Source: an uncultured Veillonella sp.
GTDB lineage: Bacteria > Bacillota > Negativicutes > Veillonellales > Veillonellaceae
NCBI GenBank assembly: GCA_902477915.1
Contig: CABSJA010000011.1
Coordinates: 1 to 48,252 of the forward strand
Direction: 5' to 3'
DNA: 48,252 bases
Shown: positions 42,640 through 48,252 of the stretch, piece by piece
Numbering within the stretch: position 1 is the first letter of the stretch
Layout: each line of letters starts with the position of its first letter
The notes under the pieces: model-generated
Database searches by the model: none
The model's input: the letters and a program-made list of their open reading frames with translations, nothing else
Told to the model about the DNA's origin: nothing
Position numbers and translations under genes: made by a program

Positions 42640-43806
42640 ATGTTTAACTTTGATTTTTATAACCCTACACATATCGTATTTGGTAAAGATCGTTTAGGTG
42701 AATTAGATACATTGGTTCCAAAGGATGCAAAGGTGCTTATTACTTACGGCGGTGGATCTGCTGTGCGCAGTGGTCTTATTGACCGCATTGTAAAGGCACT
42801 TGGTAACCGTAAGGTAGAGCAATTCGGCGGTATTGAGCCAAACCCATCTCTTGAAACGTGTGAACGTGCGGTAGCTTTCATTAAAGAACATGGAGTAGAT
42901 TTCGTTCTCGCTGTAGGCGGCGGTTCTGTAGTAGACGCTACAAAACTTATCGTTATGGGCGCTACTTATGATGGTCCTGTCATTGAAGTTATGAAAGCTG
43001 GTGTACCAGAGGTTCCAGTGGAAATGGTGCCAAATCCATTACCATTTGGTACCGTTATGACACTTCCTGCTACGGGTTCCGAAATGAACAATGGTGCCGT
43101 TATTACTTATGGTGATGGTAAATATCCTGTGTTCAGTAGCTTAGTATTCCCTAAGTTCTCCATGCTCGATCCAACATTGACTTTCACATTGCCTGAAAAA
43201 CAAGTTAAGAATGGTGTTATTGATACCTTTGTGCATACCACAGAGCAATATTTAACATATCCTGTAGAGGGCCGTATTCAAGACCGTTTTAGTGAAGGTA
43301 TTTTAAAAACTATGATTGAAATCGGCAAAGAAACGGTAGAAAATCCAGAAAACTACGATATTCGTGCCAACCACGTGTGGGCCTCTACCTTAGCATTAAA
43401 CGGCTTGATTGGTGCCGGCGTGCCACAAGACTGGGCAACACATCTTATCGGTCATGAGTTAACTGCGGCTTACCATCTTGACCACGGCATCACATTAGCT
43501 ATCGTATTGCCTGCATTGTTAGAAGTGAAAAAAGCAGACAAGCTTGAAAAATTGGCACAATATGCTACACGTGTATGGCATATCACAGAAGGTACAAACG
43601 AAGAAAAAGCAGATGAGGCTATCGCTAAAACGCGTGAATTCTTCGAGTCCCTTGGCGTATCTACACATTTGAAAGACTATGGTCTAGGCGAAGAAGCAGT
43701 TGATAAAGTTGTGAAACAATTAGAAGACCATGGCATGACTCGACTTGGTGAAAAAGGCGATGTAACACCAGACGTAGCTCGTGAAATTTTAACGCGCGCT
43801 TTATAA
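42640..43806 (+). CDS. Iron-containing alcohol dehydrogenase (YqhD/BdhA type)
   Basis: A 388-residue NAD(P)-dependent dehydrogenase of the group III family. Nucleotide-binding GGGSVVDATKLI is near residue 97. Metal ligands are Asp195, His199, His268 and His282 (IDTFVHTTEQY; THLIGHELTAAYHLDHGITL). FNFDFYNPTHIVFGK at the start is typical of YqhD/BdhA, which reduce aldehydes or butyraldehyde using NADPH. It follows a strong AGGAGG site and an apparent regulated promoter. It ends 52 bp before azlC. Confidence 0.93.
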   Translation: MFNFDFYNPTHIVFGKDRLGELDTLVPKDAKVLITYGGGSAVRSGLIDRIVKALGNRKVEQFGGIEPNPSLETCERAVAFIKEHGVDFVLAVGGGSVVDATKLIVMGATYDGPVIEVMKAGVPEVPVEMVPNPLPFGTVMTLPATGSEMNNGAVITYGDGKYPVFSSLVFPKFSMLDPTLTFTLPEKQVKNGVIDTFVHTTEQYLTYPVEGRIQDRFSEGILKTMIEIGKETVENPENYDIRANHVWASTLALNGLIGAGVPQDWATHLIGHELTAAYHLDHGITLAIVLPALLEVKKADKLEKLAQYATRVWHITEGTNEEKADEAIAKTREFFESLGVSTHLKDYGLGEEAVDKVVKQLEDHGMTRLGEKGDVTPDVAREILTRAL

Positions 43807-43858
43807 TAAATGACATTAACACTTTAAATGTATGTGATGTGGAAAGGAGGCGACCCCT

Positions 43859-44572
43859 ATGAATGAAATAAAAAATCGAAGTGCATTTTCCTTTGCATTT
43901 CCTATTATGGTTCCTATGGGCGTTAGCTTCTTTTTCATAGGTTTAGGATTTGGTTTATATGCAACGAGCCAAGGGTTCCCTTGGTGGACGGCGCCAGTTT
44001 TAGCAGCTACTATTTTTGCAGGCTCCATGGAGTTTGTGACGATTGGCATGTTGATGGCCGGATTTGATCCGATTAATGCGTTTATACTAACCATGTTCGT
44101 TAATGGACGCCATTTCTTTTATGGACTATCTGCACTACAACGATATGTACATATGGGCTGGAAATGGTTTCCTACGGTTGCCTGGATGTGTGATGAAAGT
44201 TTTGCCATCAATATGGCGACTAAGTTACCAGATGATGTGGATGAAAAGTGGTTTTACTTCCACGTGTCTTGGCTCAACTATGTGTTCTGGGTATTTAGTA
44301 CCTTTGTAGGTGGTCTGTTTGGTAATCTGTTGGTTACTGTAGATTTACGGGGCATCGATTTTGTATTACCTGGTCTGTTCATTGTGGTATTCCTTGAAAT
44401 GCTGCTCAACGCAAAAAATAACAAGATTAGAGCCTTTGGTGTAGCTGGTGCAGCTATGGCCATAGTTATGCTCTTATTGGTAGGCAAATCGCTCTTTATG
44501 CTTTTATCTATGAGCTGTATGCTAGTAGCTTGCTATATTGCGTATAAGTGGGGAGGTGTACATCTTGACTAG
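43859..44572 (+). CDS. azlC: AzlC, branched-chain amino acid exporter, large subunit
   Basis: A 237-residue inner-membrane protein with about six hydrophobic spans. It begins RSAFSFAFPIMVPMGVSFFF, then GSMEFVTIGMLMAGFDPINA and FVNGRHFFYGLSAL, which are the AzlC hallmark strings around helices 2-3. With AzlD it exports branched-chain amino acids or their analogues. The ATG at 43859 has GGAGG 8 bp before it. Its stop overlaps the start of azlD by 8 bp, so the two are coupled. Confidence 0.93.
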   Translation: MNEIKNRSAFSFAFPIMVPMGVSFFFIGLGFGLYATSQGFPWWTAPVLAATIFAGSMEFVTIGMLMAGFDPINAFILTMFVNGRHFFYGLSALQRYVHMGWKWFPTVAWMCDESFAINMATKLPDDVDEKWFYFHVSWLNYVFWVFSTFVGGLFGNLLVTVDLRGIDFVLPGLFIVVFLEMLLNAKNNKIRAFGVAGAAMAIVMLLLVGKSLFMLLSMSCMLVACYIAYKWGGVHLD

Positions 44573-44903
44573 TACAGAAATGGTCATTACCGTTGCTATT
44601 GTTGTGGCCGGTACATTACTCACTCGTTTTGGTGCCTTCCTCGTATTTCCACCAGGGAAAAAGGCGCCAGATTTTGTACTCTTTTTAGGTAAGGCTTTAC
44701 CGGCTGCCGTTATGGGCATGCTCGTTGTATATACCTTTAAGGAGACCGTCGTTTTAGCATATCCGTATGGTATCCCTGAGCTCATAGCATTAGTTGTTAC
44801 GGTAGGGTTACATCTATGGAAGCGTAACATGCTCATATCGATTGCTGCCGGTACAGTGATTTATATGATACTCGTACAAACCGTATTTAATGTACCAAAA
44901 TAA
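44565..44903 (+). CDS. azlD: AzlD, branched-chain amino acid exporter, small subunit
   Basis: A 112-residue membrane protein with four hydrophobic spans. TTG 44565 is chosen because GGAGG at 44552-44556 is 8 bp before it; the longer frame from 44538 has no site, and the intervening GTG overlaps the site. Family strings LTRFGAFLVF and LGKALPAAVMGMLVVYTF are present. The partner of AzlC; the two genes overlap by 8 bp. A bidirectional terminator follows. Confidence 0.9.
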   Translation: MTSTEMVITVAIVVAGTLLTRFGAFLVFPPGKKAPDFVLFLGKALPAAVMGMLVVYTFKETVVLAYPYGIPELIALVVTVGLHLWKRNMLISIAAGTVIYMILVQTVFNVPK

Positions 44904-44906
44904 AAT

Positions 44907-44947
44907 AAACCACTTATATCTATCTAACTTAGATATAAGTGGTTTTT
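44907..44947. terminator. Bidirectional terminator
   Basis: AACCACTTATATCTA pairs exactly with TAGATATAAGTGGTT. It separates azlD from the convergent aldo/keto reductase gene. Confidence 0.9.
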
Positions 44948-45032
44948 TACATATATTGTTTTATTTACTTTGTCAGCATAGTTGTAGTGTGTATTATAAT
45001 TGATGCTAACCACAAATAGGAGTTAGTATGTA

Positions 45033-45884
45033 CTATTTAAGTTGTAATAGTCTTTCAAGACCTGGTGCTGTATGGTGATCTTCCAAGAAGTCTTGTTGGT
45101 CTAATAATTCCATAACATCCATGTCGATGTTTGTGAGCTTGAAATCGAATACATCGAAGTTGGCTTCCATGTGACTTACATTATTTGCTTTTGGCAATGG
45201 AATGATGCCACGTTGGATGTGCCAACGCAAGATAATTTGATGTTTAGACACGCCGTATTTTTCAGCCAAGCTTTTGATGATAGGATGGTCAAAAATAGGT
45301 TGGCGGTCACGGGTGAATGGAGACCAAGCCATGCCTACTACTTGATGTTTTCTCATCAATTGGATAAGAGAGTGGCGTTGGTTGAATGGATGACATTCAA
45401 TTTGGTTCACCACCGGTTTCACATTGCAGTGATATAGCAAGTCGATTAAGCGATCTTCGTAAAAGTTAGACAGGCCTAACCCGCGCAATACGTTTTGATC
45501 GTATAACTCTTCCATGGCACGCCAAGAACCATAATAGTCGCCAAGGGGTTGATGTACGAGCATAATGTCGATGTAATTAGTGTCTAATTTTTTCAAGGAG
45601 CTTTCAACAGCACGCATTGTATTATCATAGCCTGCGTCGGTATGCCAAATCTTGGTAGTTACAATAATATCCGTACGTTTAACACCAGATGCTTTGATGC
45701 CTCTACCAACGGCCTCTTCGTTGCCGTAGTAAGCAGCTGTATCGAGTAATCGATAGCCTACGTTTAATGCATTAGTTACGGCTTGTTCTGTTTCGCCTTC
45801 GCTACCTGTTTTGTAGGTACCATAACCGATAGAGGGAATAAAGCTACCGTTATTTAAAATTCTAAAATCCATCCGTTCTTCCAT
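45033..45884 (-). CDS. Aldo/keto reductase
   Basis: A 283-residue NADPH-dependent oxidoreductase. The catalytic tetrad is complete: Asp48, Tyr53 (LLDTAAYYGNE), Lys78 (TTKIW) and His111 (LVHQP). The NADP-binding IIPLPKANNVSHMEANF is near the C-terminus. It belongs to the prokaryotic AKR5-like (2,5-diketogluconate reductase) group. ATG 45884 (MEERMDFRIL) is preferred, with GGAGG five bases upstream, over a longer start at 45905. Substrate unknown: an aldehyde-detoxifying role is common. Confidence 0.93.
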   Translation of the reverse strand: MEERMDFRILNNGSFIPSIGYGTYKTGSEGETEQAVTNALNVGYRLLDTAAYYGNEEAVGRGIKASGVKRTDIIVTTKIWHTDAGYDNTMRAVESSLKKLDTNYIDIMLVHQPLGDYYGSWRAMEELYDQNVLRGLGLSNFYEDRLIDLLYHCNVKPVVNQIECHPFNQRHSLIQLMRKHQVVGMAWSPFTRDRQPIFDHPIIKSLAEKYGVSKHQIILRWHIQRGIIPLPKANNVSHMEANFDVFDFKLTNIDMDVMELLDQQDFLEDHHTAPGLERLLQLK

Positions 45885-45995
45885 GAGAACCTCCGTTATA
45901 TCCATTAATTAAAGGAATTAGCTTTCATACAATTCTAATTGATTTTATGATATACTAAGGTATTGATAAAAATCAATATGACAGGAAGTGACAGA

Positions 45996-47114
45996 ATGAA
46001 ATTAAACCGAATTTATTCTGTAGTTGCTATGCTTGGTGTTGTGATGATGGCCTTGACCATCGCTGGTTGCGGTACGAAAACGGTATCCGTTGCTGATGTA
46101 ACATACAAGGATATGCCGCTGCAGATCCATAATGACGCCAATGTAACAGCCCTCAATAAGGCGACGGTAACGCCGACGTTGACGGGGCAGGTCGCATATG
46201 CTGTGAAAGTAGGTGACCAAGTACAACAAGGTCAAGTCTTGGCCACTGTAGATACATCGGCTTTACAGCAACAGCTAGCATCCTTACAAGGTCAGTTAGC
46301 GCAAGTCTCAGCTCAGTCTTATGCGACGTCTGTGACAACTACGACAGCAGCGTCTGTAGATAGTGCTCAATTGGCACAAGCTCAGAAGATGCGCGAAGCG
46401 GGCATGATTACTCAAAAAGAATATGATCGCATTGTAGAGCGGTCTCAACCACAAACTACGACAGTAACAACTGGCGGTGGCGGCGGTGGCGCTAATACGG
46501 CGGCTATTGAGGCTCAAATCGCTCAAGTATCTGCACAAATGGCAGCATCTACAATTGTAGCGCCTATAGCTGGTACGGTAACGGCTATTTACAATGAAGA
46601 CCGTCAAATGGCCATTGCAGATCGTCCGTTCATGATGATTCAACAATCTACACCGATGGTAGCATCCCTTAGCATTCCTCGTGATGCGGCGATGAAGCTT
46701 GGCACACCTGATGCTAAAAAGGGGATTAAGGTACTACTTAAGGTAGGTGACCAAGAATTACCTGGTGAATTGACCTATGTAGATGTAACACAGCCAGAAA
46801 ATGTACCAAGTGTTCTTGTGAAAGCTACTTTCAACAATGACAAAGGCCTCATTAAGGCTGGTGAATTCTATACATTGATTATCGAGTCTAATGTAAAAGC
46901 GAAAATGCTCACTGTACCAAGTAAAGCAGTTCGTGAAAACCAAGATGGCAAATACGTGTATGTATTGACTGAAAATAATACCGTTGACGTACGTGTCGTT
47001 GAAGTAGGTATGACAGAAGACGATGATGTAGCCATTATTTCAGGCCTAAACGAAGGCGATAAGGTAATCACAAGTGATGGAACCTTTGAATTAGGCGAAT
47101 CCGTTAAATTATAA
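45996..47114 (+). CDS. RND/HlyD-type periplasmic adaptor lipoprotein
   Basis: A 372-residue membrane-fusion protein. Lipobox TIAGC gives lipidated Cys25. The lipoyl half-motifs are TPTLTGQVAYAVKVGDQVQQ and STIVAPIAGTVTAIY. Between them is a short coiled-coil (SLQGQLAQVSAQ, ...KMREAGMITQKEYDRIV) and a Gly-rich loop (TTGGGGGGAN), shorter than the long hairpins of AcrA. The C-terminal beta-barrel follows, ending in VRENQDGKYVYVLTENN. No RND pump, ABC transporter or outer-membrane channel gene is beside it, so it is an orphan. The start is ATG 45996 with AGGAAG upstream rather than TTG 45963. Confidence 0.88.
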   Translation: MKLNRIYSVVAMLGVVMMALTIAGCGTKTVSVADVTYKDMPLQIHNDANVTALNKATVTPTLTGQVAYAVKVGDQVQQGQVLATVDTSALQQQLASLQGQLAQVSAQSYATSVTTTTAASVDSAQLAQAQKMREAGMITQKEYDRIVERSQPQTTTVTTGGGGGGANTAAIEAQIAQVSAQMAASTIVAPIAGTVTAIYNEDRQMAIADRPFMMIQQSTPMVASLSIPRDAAMKLGTPDAKKGIKVLLKVGDQELPGELTYVDVTQPENVPSVLVKATFNNDKGLIKAGEFYTLIIESNVKAKMLTVPSKAVRENQDGKYVYVLTENNTVDVRVVEVGMTEDDDVAIISGLNEGDKVITSDGTFELGESVKL

Positions 47115-47184
47115 TGAACAACCATGTGGTTGTATGTATCCATAGTGAATACCTCGACTGAGGAATCTGATAGGAGGGATTATT

Positions 47185-48102
47185 ATTTTAGAATTTAAAC
47201 GTTTTGAACTAAGAGATAAACCATTAATCGATAAATATTTTGAACAACATCATTACGAAGCATCTGATAACTGCTTTACTACATTGTTTATGTGGCAAGA
47301 GGCGTACGGCATTCGTTGGGCTGAGGAAAATGGTGTATTGTACATCCAAGGTGGCGGTAAACGTGAACCGTTCCTATTGCCTCCATTTGCCGGTAAAGAT
47401 GCAAAGTTCCTCGATGGTTTATTACGCGCTAAAGAATGGTTCGTAGAAAACAATTTGCCATTCCGTTTTAAAGGTGTTAGCAAAGTTGTAAAAGAACGCA
47501 TGGAAGAGTTATGTCCTGGTCGTTATGAATTTACACCTGACCGCGACAACTACGAATACATTTATAAGTCTGAAGATCTTATCAACTTGTCTGGCAAGAA
47601 ATTCCGTCAAAAGAAAAACCATTTGAATCAATTCCGCATGCAATATTCTAACTATGAATATATGCCAATCACTGAAGATATCATTCCATTGTGCCGCGAA
47701 ACAGCAGCATCTTGGGTAGAAACTCATCATGAAGAAGCTATCGAAGATGAATTGGTAGCTATCAACTTGTTATTCGATAACTGGGAGGCGTTAGGTCTTA
47801 AAGGCGGCGCCATCAAATTGTTTGGCCGCGTTGAAGCCTTCAGTATCGGTGAATTGTTGAATGATAAAATGGCGTTGATTCACATTGAAAAAGCAAATCC
47901 AGATATCCGTGGTTTGTACCAAGCTATCAATAATGAATTCATTCGTCATGAATTTAGCGATGTAGAATTCATTAACCGTGAAGAAGATATGGGCTTGCCT
48001 GGTCTTCGCCAAGCAAAAGAATCTTACAATCCAGATCACTTTGCTGAAAAATATGACGCAGTATATGCTAACGAAGCAGACAATGCGACAGGCGGTAAAT
48101 AA
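47185..48102 (+). CDS. DUF2156 protein (PG-lysyltransferase-like), ATT start
   Basis: A 305-residue protein of the phosphatidylglycerol-lysyltransferase C-terminal-like (DUF2156) family, a GNAT fold. Conserved strings are CFTTLFMWQEAYGI, SGKKFRQKKNHLNQFRMQY, WETHHEEA-type WVETHHEEAIEDE, FSIGELLNDKMALIHIEKA and NREEDMGLPGLRQAK. The frame is open from 47149, but the first ATG/GTG/TTG is TTG 47284, with no ribosome binding site and inside the conserved domain. GGAGGG at 47173-47178 lies 6 bp before an ATT (47185) that begins the expected N-terminus x-LEFKRFELRDKPLIDKYF. I therefore place the start at ATT. No MprF membrane domain is fused. Confidence 0.85.
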   Translation: MLEFKRFELRDKPLIDKYFEQHHYEASDNCFTTLFMWQEAYGIRWAEENGVLYIQGGGKREPFLLPPFAGKDAKFLDGLLRAKEWFVENNLPFRFKGVSKVVKERMEELCPGRYEFTPDRDNYEYIYKSEDLINLSGKKFRQKKNHLNQFRMQYSNYEYMPITEDIIPLCRETAASWVETHHEEAIEDELVAINLLFDNWEALGLKGGAIKLFGRVEAFSIGELLNDKMALIHIEKANPDIRGLYQAINNEFIRHEFSDVEFINREEDMGLPGLRQAKESYNPDHFAEKYDAVYANEADNATGGK

Positions 48103-48108
48103 AAATTT

Positions 48109-48144
48109 GAGCTATGAAGCCGATGTGCTTCATAGCTCCTTTTG
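48109..48144 (+). terminator. Terminator of the DUF2156 gene
   Basis: GAGCTATGAAGC pairs with GCTTCATAGCTC, then CTTTTGTT. Confidence 0.85.
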
Positions 48145-48197
48145 TTATAATAGAAGTGTTAGCCTATCTATTTGAGCGTATATTTTGTATTATCATG

Positions 48198-48252
48198 GCG
48201 ATGCGATGCGATGCGATGCGATGCGATGCGATGCGATGCGATGCGATGCGAT
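48198..48252 (+). repeat. Pentanucleotide repeat GCGAT x11, at window edge
   Basis: Eleven perfect copies of GCGAT run to the last base of the window, so the true length is unknown. An ATG at 48195 precedes the array; none of the three frames through the array has a stop, because GCG-ATG-CGA-TGC-GAT cycles in every frame. The unit is not a multiple of three, so copy-number slippage would shift any downstream reading frame. A possible -10 (TATAAT, 48146-48151) lies upstream; no ribosome binding site is clear. Confidence 0.9.

Noticed and set aside
48198..48252. CRISPR array or origin iterons
   Set aside because: The 5-bp unit has no spacers and is far too short for iterons.

Overview
The window reads as a chromosomal segment of a diderm Firmicute of the Negativicutes, most probably Veillonella. 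This is an inference from gene content, not from a database search. It rests on AT-leaning DNA with Gram-positive-type gene families (AddAB rather than RecBCD), a complete LutABC lactate-oxidation operon, class II fumarase, signal-peptide proteins with three S-layer-homology (SLH) domains, and strong AGGAGG-type ribosome binding sites. I see no rRNA, tRNA, CRISPR array or intact prophage.

Layout. 1-1750 is a graveyard of polymorphic-toxin parts: coding debris, an orphan toxin tail, an intact candidate immunity gene, a truncated SUKH-3-like immunity gene and an Rhs-core fragment broken by two stops and a frameshift. 1841-5819 holds an MFS transporter, an SGNH hydrolase and two secreted proteins of unknown function. 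6154-13588 is the addB-addA recombination nuclease pair, each carrying a low-complexity Ser/Asn/Asp repeat. 13759-17865 holds a lipid kinase, a GntR/FCD regulator, an XRE regulator, a Fluc fluoride channel and a molybdopterin-binding-domain protein. 17955-22816 is a nucleotide-damage and phosphoesterase neighbourhood: a leftward set (DUF4931/GalT-like, metallophosphoesterase, 76-aa protein) faces a rightward set (MTH1-like Nudix hydrolase, MutY, membrane metallophosphoesterase). 22870-24420 is an AT-rich stretch of small membrane proteins including a tandem-duplicated pair. 24681-32976 has fumarase, an OPT peptide transporter with a DUF3298-like secreted partner, and two related SLH proteins. 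33501-41367 combines LutABC, a TcyP-type cystine carrier, a siroheme nitrite/sulfite reductase and a ferredoxin-nitroreductase. 41568-48102 holds an orphan MetQ lipoprotein, an iron alcohol dehydrogenase, AzlCD, an aldo/keto reductase, an orphan membrane-fusion lipoprotein and a DUF2156 protein.

The most unusual signals are these. Three nested inverted-repeat (MITE-like) elements lie at 26199-26402, 39910-40167 and 40267-40508. The last two share a 29-bp hairpin core in opposite orientation, and two of the three abut the promoter of the next gene. A 10-copy 11-residue array sits in an SLH protein, whose new C-terminal domain is shared with its neighbour. The DUF2156 gene appears to start at a non-canonical ATT codon. 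A pentanucleotide repeat (GCGAT, 11 copies) runs off the right edge, as expected of a phase-variable locus.

The genes suggest a lactate-fermenting anaerobe. LutABC oxidises lactate, fumarase serves the reductive malate-fumarate branch, and the cystine carrier, siroheme reductase and MetQ form a loose sulfur-related neighbourhood. SLH proteins would link the outer envelope to peptidoglycan.
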